A DNA stretch of 64,000 nt from Anopheles merus (taxonomy: Eukaryota; Arthropoda; Insecta; Diptera; Culicidae), in NCBI RefSeq assembly GCF_017562075.2, contig NC_054084.1, forward strand, positions 3,714,501 to 3,778,500, given 5' to 3'. This document shows positions 27,401 to 40,000 of the stretch, in pieces. A model generated the notes under the pieces. The model searched no databases and was not told the origin of the DNA. It was given only the letters and a program-made list of their open reading frames with translations. The number at the start of each line of letters is the position of its first letter. Within the stretch, counting starts at the first letter, position 1. The position numbers and the translations under genes were made by a program.

Positions 27401-30400
27401 GTGCTATAAAACAGGTGAGTTTGTCAGCCAGGCCACAGCGACTAGTGAACGCCTAAACTTCGTTAACACTTCGTTAAACTAGCATTCATGCTCTGCTCTC
27501 AAAACTGCTTGATCAGTGTCTCACCACAGGGGCTCCGATATTATGGACCTAGCATCCGGATGAGTCGAGTTTTCATCACGGAATGGCGCCATTTCGGTTG
27601 AATTAAGGTCCAGTAAATTTAATCAATCAATGTGGTGTGCTTTTCTTTGGGAAAGACTCATCTCCAAGCGATTGAAAATACATCAACGAAATCCTAGAAA
27701 ATACGAGCTAACAAAATATAAATTGCTCATTAATTCTGATTATCGCAAACGGCAGGGATCATCATCGGAAACTCGATAGCTCAGTGCTGGTTTACGGTTT
27801 GCCGCTCGAGTTAGGCCCATACAAATCAGCACCCCTAGCAAGATGGATCGGTAGGCTTGAGTTTGAGGCATTAAGGCTGACCACCAAGGGGTCCTGCTTA
27901 GAATGTTGCTTGATGTGATCGCTCGGGCGAACCAGGAGCGGAACGAACCAGAGTAACGGGCTGAGAAAAGGGTTGAGAAACACTAAATTCAATTAGGCAA
28001 ACTAATTTATCTGCACCGGATGCGGGGAAATCGATGAGAAGTGGCGAGATAGATTACTGGCTGGGATTGCACAACCGTAGGAGGTGATCATGAGAGCAAA
28101 AACAAAGATCCCATCGGAGACGATCATCCGTGAGAGAGGATACATCAGTCGTTTCGGTGTCTTGTTCAACGAAAGCTAAGCATGTCGCATCGCTCATACT
28201 TTCTTGCCAGCGAAGCTTCAGAGTCCAATTCCAGTTACCAGCTCAACCAGCCCAGCTCAGCAATTTTTTTTTGGGATCTTGAGAAACCCGCGCTTCATGC
28301 AGAGCAGTGCATCATTTATCATCCAGTTATTATTTTGACGATTGAAACAATTATCCTATTAATTTTCGGTTAATGTTTTCTACGCTGATGGAAGATGATG
28401 GTTTTGTAAGGTTAGAACCCAGCCTGTAATACAAAAAGGGAGCGATGAGTTGATAGTTCACAGCTATGATTTATTTACCCAATTTCTGATCTGCTCCGTT
28501 TCGTCCCATGTGGGCTTACGGTGTTCGATGTGCGAAATATTTCAAATCGAGAGCAAATCACCCAGATTTGGAATCAATATCTTTGGGAAGAACCGGTTTT
28601 GGAAGTTGACCAGGTAGAGAAGCTTTGCGAAGATTATTCAAAGTGTGTCTTGTTGGCAAATGGCAAATGACCCAATACCCAAAGAATTGCGATGCACGCG
28701 CGTGAACATGGGCTTAGGGCGGGAGCGGTTGCGGTGGCTACGAAACCATTCGGAGGATGATTAATTACCACCGATCGCTGTGGCTTGTCGAAAATTCGTC
28801 GAAATTAACATGAGACGGCAGATGTAGCAGTAATGGTGCCTCGTGTGATTTCTCTTTGTTTTGAGGGTCTCTAATGATGGGCAAATCGGGACGGGATCAG
28901 TTCAGAGCGAAATGTTACGGTTTTGTAGGATCTCGCGGTGGAGATTACCTAAAGCACACGGCACCGGACCAACGGTGTCAGGTAGTTTGGAAGGTCAAAA
29001 GTCTGCAGAAGGTAAAAACTAGGGACTAACTAACGATGACAGGGATCTTGACCTGCACGCGTTCGTAATGAGAGAGGTTTTTGTGTGATTGGATCGATTC
29101 AGAAATACCTAAGCATGGATGACGTCGAGAGCGTTTCTTGAATACCTTTTTTGTTGACCATTTTGCTCTAGAAATAAATACAAAGCATCGCTTATGACAA
29201 ACTACAAACACTTAATAAGACAGTAAACGTATCAGTGAAAGCTGATTTGATGTTAATTGTGTTTTAAATTAAGTTTATAAAGATGATAAAGCATGCCAAC
29301 GCTCGAGTACCGGATCCACACGACTGGTGTGTTTCTACGAATGGCACTCCAAACAATAGACTAATGGTCTGTTTGGTATCCAGCTGTTACTCATCCTTAG
29401 TCTTAGTCACCGTGACTTTCATCAAAAATAGCATTAAGATAAACGCCAAAGTTCATTATGATTATTCTAATGCTTTGCGCTTCGAATTACTTACCCCGCT
29501 ATCGGTATGAGCCAAGGGCATAGCGCCAACGAAACACTTTTGAATGTAAAGCAGCTTTACGTTTTATCTTTGGAGGGAGCTATTGCAGTCAGTTCCGTAC
29601 CGATGAGAGTCACGAGAGTCGTCGTAGACTGATGAGTCACACGGTTGGAAGGCGAAACAGAGACTAGAATGTAAGACATCAACCAAACCAACTGAACAGG
29701 ATCTCGCCCCGAATGCCTTGGTAGAAATAAAACGATGAAAAATGGGCGCTTTTAATTTTGAAACTGTTATCGCAAAGTTTTGTGGTTATTGCTTGTCTCT
29801 TTCTTGCATAGTTTCTAGGCTTTCCACACTCTAGCGATGGCTTGTACTGTTAGCTGAATAATAAAGATTTACATGAATCATGTACAGTGAAGCGGGATGT
29901 CATTCGATGCTGTGTGCCTTAGGACATCAATTAACCAAACGGGCAAGCGTAAACAATGAAAATCGAAACATCCAATCAACGCAAAACCTCATCTCATGCG
30001 AATAATTTGTGTTCATACTTTATGCTTTCTGACAAATAAGTGGCTTCTTACAAACACTCCCTCGGCGTTGCTTCCCTGGGCTCTGGCTTGGAAAAGTGAA
30101 AATTTATTAACAAAACAACTGAAACGGTGCCCTCCCGCTGCGATGATCCGTCCGTTACCGGCCGTACGAGCTAAACCATGAGCAGACGGATGCGAAAGAG
30201 TAACGGAGAAGCTTTTGCGATATTGTTCACAAACAAACCCGCAACCGCGCATGCAGACTCGCGCGCTACTTCGGTTGCGCACAGTGAGCGGTGGCGATGT
30301 CTTCCTGGGCTGCGTTCTGTGCTTGTTTTGGAAGGTAGGGTTTCTTACAATAAATATGTCGGCGGAATGATTTATTGTGCAGCAGTGTGCGGCCGTTGTG

Positions 30401-33308
30401 AACTTCGACCTCGACACTTATGTATCACGCGCCGAGTGGTTTGCCGATCGAGCTGAGTGGGTGAAGTTGGATGGAGTATGGACGAGGGACGGGAGGATGT
30501 TAAAAGAGCTGTTCAACGGAGCATATTTATGTGTTTGGTTGTTATGAGAAGGCTATCAGTTTGTTAGGTTTAAACAGTAATTGATTCTGAAGATAAAACA
30601 TGTAACGTTGAACGATACAACAAGATTCTCTACACAGATTTGAAATTTTAGGAGATTCAAAAAACACTTTAATGACTTGCTAATAGGCAGGGAAAACGGC
30701 ACGAGCTTTGAAGAGAAGATAGAATTTATTTGCAATAAATAAAGCAAATAATCAAGATAAATAAGATTAATGTTTATCTCAATGTCATCATCTTACGATT
30801 GAAAAGGTGAAGCTTTTTTGAAAAGAGGTTTATGATCCGTGAAATTTGTTCGTACATCATCGCTGTCATGGAAACGTGTGTCATAAACAATGAGTGAATA
30901 AATCACAAGTTTGGCCATTCACGGGAGAATGTAGGCAATTTGTTTGAAAATTGTATCTTTCATGTTCCAAAACTAGCATGATTAAAATATAAATGTCCCA
31001 TTGAGTGAAGGAGGAGAATTGAAAACTTATGCTACTAGCGTCTGTATCACCGTAATCGGGAAGCCAAGCATCAGTTTCTTTGTTCTTTGGGTCTCGTTTT
31101 GCGCTCATTAAGCAGTCACACTGGTATGAAGTATGAAGGTGGCCCGAATCTGAATTTATAATTAAGCCATCATTAATTACAGCGCTGTTCGACTGTTAGG
31201 TGGCAGGCTAGGTGGTGTAAGCATACACAATTTTCTTCCTCTTCCACGGAAGAGAGCACCTTTTGAACGTGGTAGGCAGTACTGGGCTGTACCGGCCGAC
31301 GCGCAGGGTAAAATAAATTGCAATTAAGTCATCTATCACTCCAAAGTGCACCGCGTTGATGTTTGCCAACGGAAAGGTGCAACCGGATCGTGGTGTGGGT
31401 TTTATAGTCGCATACGGGAGGCTAACGAGCCCACTGAGCGCTCTCGTACCCAATGCGGCGGCACCCGTTCGATAGATGCATTATTTTACATCAGAAATTA
31501 GTCATTCGCGTCAAACGAAGTGTTATTAAGAAAGGTAATGATGCTCTTGTTAGAGTAACTCGAGCCTACTGAAGGTGCAGCCTAACCGGATGATGGAGGT
31601 GGTGTGGTGTTTTAGCCTCGGACTGATAGGAAAGGGTTTTTTCATTCATTTTTCACCTCGCGTTACCCGGCACATTACGATTCAATGCGACCGGTAAAGG
31701 CAATAAATTGTGAAACGAGTTCAATCAAATCAAGCCGATTTGAAACATTGTCGCGAGTACTTAAAGAGTTACTTTTATAGCTTGAACTCCTCAAAGCGGT
31801 GTGCGTATTAATGTTGCACTAGACAAGATCAATTCGTCGGTCAGAAGACAAAGAGAAATTAATCATGTTTTCTATGCTTGCGTTTACAAAAAAAAGTGTC
31901 GCTCCACTGCTTTTCACGTTTTCCGCTGATGAACGAAGACGACACGGCGGAATGCATCAAACATGTCGGAAACTGCATCAGAAAGAATTAACGCTAACAC
32001 GTAATAAAGCTGGGAAAATAAAGCGAGTGGAATTAATACATCCCGCAAAACAACCGCGGAACGTGACCGTATCCCCGAGGACGTCGATGACCGTCTGGGA
32101 CGTGTTGTGTCTTGCATCTCTTCCGTCTGTTCGGTGCGCTGGTCGGAAACGCCGGTAGATTCGTTTCACAGAGGAAGCACATTCTTGACATACTTTCCGT
32201 GAAGAGCGCCGTCCACTCACAGACATCACCCAGCAGACCTCGAGAAAGAGAGAGAGAGAGTGGGAACAACAAGATAAGTTGGTCAAAAAGCCGAAAATTT
32301 ATCTTTATTGCTGGCAAATTTTACGAACGATGAACGAGCAGCGTTATACAGCGAAAAAAGGTAAACGAAATGGAAATAAAAAAGCTACTTTGAGAATGGA
32401 TCTACACATGCACAGAAAAAAAAGTAACAGTGACAGTGAGCGGGCATGGCGCGGCGTTCTGTGTGATAAGTGCATCCTCGTGTAGTTCCGCCATGCAAAG
32501 GCGCGTGAAGCGTACTCTAGCGGAACAAATGTGTACTGATGATAGTGTGGAAGGCGCAGATAGTGCGCGGCTGTGTGACTGCTGCAGCCGGTCGGCGACC
32601 ACATACACCGATGTGGCTTGTAATTAGATTCATTTGTTCGGTTTCGGTTGTCGCTTCCGATGAGTGTTGCAGTGTATGGCTCTCAGTGTGGACATGTTTT
32701 TGGGATGGCTCGACTTGAGCTTGTTTATTGCCATCCATCACGATTCGTTGTCTATATTTGAATTACTAAAAGGTGGACCTTGCTAAACATGGAAAGCCAG
32801 TTGCTGTTGCTTGGTTTGGGAAGAAACTAATGCAAACAAGGTTAGAATTTTGGAAATATGTTTCCACACTCATCAAGGGCAACAGTGGCAACAATGTAAC
32901 TGGTTTGCAATCGTTTGTGCAATTAGGCTCACAATAATTTCACGCCAATTCCACCAAGCTTCCAGTTCAGTTGGGAATGTCGGGCGTTCGTGTAACGTGC
33001 ACCACTGTACCAAATCGCTGATGAGCAACAATTTGTAGTGTTTTAATTGAATGCGTGTTTTGCGTTGAGGGATTTCTCCGTCGGTGGCGGTCCGAGGCGT
33101 TCATCGCCAAGTCTCTCGATTGCTCCCAGTGTACTTGTTAGTTTTATTAGGCAGTAGTTTCTGCGAATCACCATCATCAGCATCGTTCCTAGCGCTCATC
33201 ATATGATTCGCCAACGCCGACTCGCTTCCTTCATAAATATTAATATTTGTTTTTAACGATTGCTAATTTTGCTCATGAAGTACATGCATTTATTTATTTT
33301 TCCCTGTT

Positions 33309-33333
33309 TTTGTTGTTGTTGTTGCTGCTGCTG
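33309..33333. repeat. TTG/CTG trinucleotide run
   Basis: A run of TTG units passing into CTG units, in non-coding DNA. Open frames through it read poly-Cys or poly-Leu and are not credible genes. Confidence 0.85.
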
Positions 33334-34379
33334 CATTCGGTTTCGTTTCCATTTCATTTGCATTTGCGTAAGGCCCTTCGGTGCGGTCAGGAGGTATGTA
33401 GGACGCGGGAAAAAAGACATTCACGGTGGGTTTCCACTCACTCTAGCGCTCTGGCGATCGAGTGTAAATCCTGGGATTAAACGAACTTAGCGGCTAATCA
33501 GAGACGAAGGCGGGGAGAAGGTGTAATTGGCAAGGTAATTAGTATTGCAAGCGGCAAAAGGTGCTCGCTATGCTCAGGGGCCAGATCGACACCGAGCTCG
33601 AGTTTGCCATTTGCCAGCCAATCTTAATATCAATTATTGACACTCGACTGCCATTTTCCGGTGCAAGTCGCTCCAATGCACTGCCTCTTTCTCGCTGCAG
33701 TACTGCCAGCCTGCTCACGCGCCACGCTCATATTTCTCTGTAGCTTCATCTTCAAAGCTAACTTTGTTTCGATCGCAATCGAAACAAATAATGAACGCGC
33801 AATCGTTCGGGCTTTTGTGTGGCCGCCGCTCACCAACGACCAGGCACCTGCGCAGGCAAAATGCATTTGTGAGCGATTTGTAGCGAACGCAGTACGAGAG
33901 CCACTCGCAATTAAGGTGAACATAATTAATGAAAATTAAACCGAAGGGGAGAAAGAATGCAAATTGCTCACTTTTACAGTTCCCAGTAAGCGTTCGATGG
34001 CGACGGCTGCGAGGGCGGCGATAGCAACCCTGTGTAAGCTTTTATTAGTCGATGATAAAAGAAATTATATTTTCCCCCCTCCCCCTCTCCTCGCTTTCCG
34101 TTCACTAATTTAACGACACGAAACGGAGAGCGAACGAGCGCGTATTATGCATTTGTTTTGCATTGTTAGCAAACACTTTAACACCATTGCCGGACGCCCA
34201 GGCAGAGCGTAGTGCGACAACGGCATGCATCGCAAAAGCGGCGAAATCATTAGCAAAAAAACGCAAATGCATTATCATTTGTGCTAGATTATCTAGATCG
34301 CACTGCAAGTGGCGAGTACGTGTGTGTGTGTGGTTTCCGTTTGAAATTGCTCTCCCCCTATGTGCGGCAAGCGAGAACA

Positions 34380-34405
34380 AACCTGATGCGTGAACCTGAT
34401 GCGTG
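34380..34405. repeat. Perfect 13-bp tandem duplication
   Basis: The unit AACCTGATGCGTG occurs twice head to tail (34380-34392 and 34393-34405). It is followed by two further related GAAGCGTG/AAAGCGTG phrases. It looks like a small slippage event. Confidence 0.9.
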
Positions 34406-37136
34406 GAAGCGTGAAAGCGTGCACAGTGACCACAGTACCCACCAATCCGCTCACCGCCACCCCCGCGGAGGTACTTGACGAATGTTTAATAGAACCAACA
34501 ATGGCCGTACGGCACCTGCTGCACCCCCGTTGCCGATGCCGGGCTAATTGAATAAAGATTATGGATGCAGCAATCTCGCTCGGCGCGCAACGTAACGACG
34601 CTGTCGGGCTAATTAGATGTGGCGTTATCGACCAACAGGCAATCTTGATCGATTGGGAACGATTGATGGCGCGTCAGTCGAGTCAGTGTATATTGGCGAG
34701 TGTGTGTGCGCGATCGGACGCATTGATAATATGCAAAACCGATCTCGCTGCCGTTTGCTTTAATGAGCAACATTGGGTCGTTATTAACGAGTGGCATATG
34801 GAGGTGTTGTTCGGAAGTTTGAATTTTATATTTAAGTTTTATTCCTGAATCAATATCCGTTACTTAGTTGGTATTCTTAGGACGTGGTTTTAATTACTTA
34901 AAAAATATATTTCTCTGGCCACAACATTACTCGACCTGAAATTGCTTAATTACAATCTGGCCTTATTGGCTCGTTCTTCTGTGTCGCCGAATCCAGAAGC
35001 GAAACAATTCCGAAATGCTTTCAAAACTATGCCAAACTTAATTGCACCTTGAATGCCTCAAACAAAGGAAGCTGCCGGTAGTAAAGAGCTTATTAAATTA
35101 TATTTTCATCCCATTGCACCTTTCCCGGCCATTCGATACCGGGAAACAGTTGCCACTCAGTACGTGGAGTGCGTTTAATTAAATTAAATGATTCACCATT
35201 GCGGCATTGAATGCACTCCTTGTCCTTTCCCAACCCTTTGCAAGAATGATTGAACCTTTTGGCGGAGAAGTCCTTTTCCGTTTTGACCACTCATTAGCTC
35301 CACAACTCACACACACACACATACACGGCTGCTGTAAGGTTAGCAGCAACATTTTTCAGTTGTTTTTTGTCCAGTTGTTGTTGTGCTATTTCATTGCATC
35401 CGTTTTCCCGACAACAGCGCGGAAAAATGTCATCCCCTAATTTGGGCAGTGCGCAATGCTTTCCAATCCTCAGCCAGCCCGCGGACGTGCCGGTCAAGGA
35501 TGTGCGTCCGGCAAACAGTAGAGCGAAAAAGTTGCCTCCGGTGCGTTTAAATCGAGCCATAATCAACACCCCGGGGGCACTCGGCCGTGCGGGATGGGCA
35601 GATTGCACCGTTGTAACCTGATAGCCTTCCATCTCATCTCGCCCGATCTCTCACTCGCTCGCTCTCTGTTCTTCCTTTCTTCGTTTTGCCCCGTCGCGAT
35701 CGCGGTTGCACGCGGTTGGCAATTACCAAAAATGAAGAACACAAATGCGTCGACCACATTCCACGGTGGTGGTTTCGCAATCAAACACGACGCTGACACT
35801 CGGGCACACGGGACCGATCACTCTTTTTGCGAAACGAAAGCCCCGCTGGTGCCGGTGCTGTGCGATGCCAAGAGCGGCGTGGAATAGGCCGCAGAATCGG
35901 TGGAAATGAAATAATCATACATTAAATTGCATTAAAATGTTATAATCGGAACTTTGTGCGTCTGTGCGAGCGGCGTGGCCGTACGCTCGTTCAGCTCTTT
36001 GGTTCGAGCGAGCAGGAGGAACCGCGCGGAGACTTGTCTGCAGCAAGCAACGCGAACTTGTGCGTTTGTGAAGAACGAGCAACCTGAGCAAGCTCGTACC
36101 ATTTGAGGCTGGGCAGCCCAAGAACGTGCGGACGAAATGGAGCAGCGCGCTGCATTGTGTGGAGAGGAGGGAAAAAACGCAGCAGAAAAATGTAACACGA
36201 ACCAGAGGCAAGATAAGACAAAAACCGGGCATCATTCGAACACGAACCATCCCGTGCGGACCGAGCGAAAGAGAGTGAAAGGAAGAAGTCTGGATAGAAC
36301 GAAACGGGAGAAATACTTATTTATCGATCGACAAATGTTTTTATCTCAATTAGTGATGGTATAAATTAATGGTACCACACTTGGCCGTAATCGGAGACAG
36401 TGGCCGCTTCCACCGCGGCTTCCGTAAACAGCGCGCCACGATCGCAGGAGGCATTTTGGGAGACACACGGCACTTGGAAAGGGGCACTCGGAATGTGATG
36501 ATCTCCCGTTTCGGACGGCGAAACTTTGTATGCGCGTACGCGCGGATCGCGTGATCGCGCAAAAGGGCGATGAAAGGTGCGCTGGTCGGGCGGCTGGCCA
36601 GGTTGCTGGCCGGGTGGAGGAGGGCTATGAACGGGAGAGTGGAAATATTTCGAGTTGTTTGGATTGATGAAGAAATTACAATTAAATTGGTTTTAATTTT
36701 CATTAAAACTAACCGGGCTAACTAATTTAAGAATGATCCGGCGCGATCGATCGGGTCGTATGGCCGTTTGCAGTACATGAGCTGCTCCAATCGGCAGTGC
36801 CATCACGTACCTCCAGACGTGGGACTCCGTGGGAGCAGGCTGCAAGACATCTATAGAAGGCACCTTAACATCAATTATTGTCGCTGTCAATCGATGAGCA
36901 ATAGTTGTGCGAGCACCCTCGGGCACGGTAAAAGCCCAAACCGATTTAGTCATTAATTTTCTTTGACAACTTGAGTCGCGGAGCTGCCAAGTTGTAACGC
37001 AAAAATTACAAATTTTCATCACGTACCCGAGTGGTAGCGTTTGAGTAAAACAGTTCTATTGCACCCGGTTTTCCACCAAAGCAGAGGTTCACCTGTTCAG
37101 CGCGAGTGACTTGCGCAATAGGCAACACATCCAAAC

Positions 37137-37144
37137 TGTGGGAA
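37137..37144 (+). promoter_or_regulatory. Su(H)-type site with inverted partner
   Basis: TGTGGGAA at 37137-37144 fits the Suppressor of Hairless consensus YGTGRGAA. A second GTGGGAA core lies on the opposite strand at 37067+100, i.e. 37167-37173, 22 bases away. The head-to-head arrangement resembles a Notch paired site, but the gap is longer than the usual 15-17 bases and the second site has A instead of a pyrimidine at its first position. Confidence 0.2.
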
Positions 37145-40000
37145 AGTGCAAAAATGGAGCATAGCTTTCCCACTCCTAAGGCAGTGGGTTTACTCATTAG
37201 ACTATGCACGAGAAAGTAACACACAGATGGTCTAGCGTCTTTGTGCTAGTATTTGAGGCTTTTGTCTGCTTAACAGTCACCGGTAGTCACATTTACCTAC
37301 ATGCGCAAGGAAGCTGGAAGGGAAAGATAATTAGAGTAAAGGTTGAGGTAGATTTTCATGTAAAACACTCATCGCCTGGGAATGGCATTTTTGCCTCCGG
37401 AATGGAATGTGCCGTACAAACGAATGCTCTTGTCGTGGAAAACAAATCACACGGTGCGAGCAACGAAGCGACAGAAAGGTAACGCAAGAACAAAGTTCGC
37501 TGAGACCGGGGAGTTGAGACAAATATGAGCAACACTTTAAACTCGTGTACTACCCGTCCGGTCACTTGTCCGCTGCCGGAGAGCCGTTTGACTAGAGCCT
37601 ATAATTGAGCACGATCAATTAGCTCATTATATAATTACATCAGTTCGCCATCAGCTGGGGATGAAATTGAATAAATATTGACTAATACACGCAATGTTTC
37701 GTCTGTAAACCGTGTGCCGCCCCAGCATCCACAGCGGCACCACGGGGTCACATTGATAGGCGGTTGCGTACTGAGCATCTAATGTGATGAGAGCTCGGAT
37801 ATTGTAGCCGCAAACGGAACAGCATTCTCCCGCCAGAGGCGCTTCCAACGCGACACAACGCGAGGCCGAACGGCGCAGTGACAGTGTCCCACGTTGCAGT
37901 TTATTAATTATCATTTGAATTGGCTCGGTTTAGCGACAAAATAATTAACGGCTTCGAGCTGTCAAGTGGGATCGTGTGCGAAAGCCACCTGTACAGTGTG
38001 CAGCGCCGGAGGGCTGTGTGATCGGTCGTCGATGTCGGCTTCAGCTGTCCCGCAACATTCTCGGAACTGCGGGGCGATAGTGGGACGGGACGCACGTTGG
38101 GGTCTTGTTCACGAGATTAGATTTGAGCTGATGGTAATTCCGGGAATAGTACAGCAACAAAGTGCCTGAGGAATTGGGGTAATTGGAATTGGTTCTCCGT
38201 TAAGCTGACTGATTGTGGTTTGATACGAAACCGGACCGGAAGGGCGAGCAATTTACTTTCGAAAATGGTCATTACGCAACACCAGGAGGGCATTAGTGAC
38301 ACTTTGTTCTTCAAAAACGTAACTCAATCAAATAAAATATGACGTGCTTATTGTAAACATCATCGACGGTGCATTCCTTCCTATTGCTGTTTGAAAACTA
38401 AAAAAAAAAGTGACGAAGGGTTTGCTGCTGCCCGCGTATTGAAGTCTTTCGCGTTTCGTGTGTATTCTGCTTACGCCCAGGGTCTAGACGATGCGGGTCT
38501 TTTGTTTTCGTGCAGGAATGACGGAAATCTTGTACACGCATCGAATGCACGCGTATCGTTATCATAGATAATGAAACAAAAAATGAATAAACTTTGTTTT
38601 TCTCTCTTTCTCTCGCCCGCTCGCTCGCTCGCTCTGCCGTCACTCGGTGGTGACGGTGACGCGACGGCAAGCCGTTTCCCTGAAGGTGGGCAAATTAAAC
38701 GCGCTCACTGTAATTGCGCAAGTATTGTGTGCGTGTTGCCGAGCGCAGGCCGCGCTGGGTGCTGGTAGTTGCCCTTTTGCGCGGGCTAATTATTATTAGA
38801 TTATTAAAATTGAATTAACGCAGGCTCAGGCGCCCAGGAAGAAGGCAAATACTATCGTTATGGAATGGAGCAGGAAACGGCATCATGCTTGCATGTATCT
38901 CAGGGACCGAGGGAAGGGCCGTGTAATTAATTACCCACCACACTGTGTCGAGTTTGTACCGTTTAGAAACTGCGCATCTAAAACGATCGCTTCACCCCAA
39001 AAGCGACATCAGCCCGGCTAGTCGTGTCGCCCTTTTGTGTGTGTTCCGACCCGTCTTGCAGATCGATTGTTTCATGAAAAACCTTCAATGTGTTTGAGTA
39101 TCTGTGTGTATGTGTGTGGGTAAAGATAATTGAGGAAGAGGCGTCGTTTGCCAAGGGCACAGCAATTAGGGGTCCGATTGTAACAATTTAACTACAATTT
39201 AGCACACTATTTGCTGGCGTCAGCCCAGGGCTGGGAATGTGGTGTCTTTATGCTTTACAAACTTGTGTAATAATAAATGCATCACGTCTCCCCCTCTCGG
39301 GACCCGGGGACCCATCCAAGGTAGGCCGTCTAAGCGAAGAATAAGACAGCCGTTACCTCAGACCGGAAAGTGCGCTCGCACTGCTCGAGAGAGCGAACTG
39401 TCGGGTGCAATTAATGCCACCAGCACCGAATGTGCAGGTACAAATTGTCATTGATCTGGTCGCGCAAGCTGCACTTGGTGTGTGTGCGCGCGCGCACCGT
39501 TGCAATTGGACGTCATATGTGAAATGAAACGCAAACACGCCAACGCGTTCCTGTCCCATTGCTTAGACGCGCGACTTGCAATAAAGCTCAACTGCTTGCG
39601 CGCTTGCTGTTCGTATCGGCGTGATTAATTTGTTACTGCATCGGCTTGGCAGCCAGAAGGGCAGATGCATTCGCAAGAAACAAATGGAAGAAACTTGTTT
39701 GACATTATGCCGGCATGGAAATGCAGCAAAGCGAAGGAGATAGAGAGAGAGAGCAAGCGAGAGGGCAAGAAATATGATTAACAAAATTATAGCGATTGGC
39801 TTTGACAAGGCCGGGTGATCGAGTGGAGCGATCTTGACGATTTGTTTCGGGACTGCGACCGAATCCGATGTCCCGAAGGAGTGACATAAATGTGGCGATA
39901 ATTTGACAAGGCGCCGAGTGCCCCGGGCGTATTGGAGTGTTTTATTTTTTAACACACTTTGGGGCGGTGGATCAGAAAAAGGCGAGGGATCTGGAAAGAA

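Larger units (their letters stand above)
27401..40000. other. Long gene-free stretch, middle part
   Basis: No supported coding exon. A TATA-like TATAAAAC at 27405-27412 overlaps a donor-like CAG|GTGAGT, and an 11-bp tandem phrase ACTTCGTTAAC follows at 27457-27478. Neither leads into an open frame. From about 31 kb rightwards the sequence alternates GC-rich runs with compact AT islands, for example TAATTATTATTAGATTATTA near 38787-38806. POU octamers lie at 33356-33363 and 33957-33964. GAGA-type runs occur at 32247-32260 and 39742-39753. A CT/CGCT-rich run occupies 38595-38635. This composition is what cis-regulatory DNA around a developmental homeobox gene often looks like. That reading is inference. 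Confidence 0.5.
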
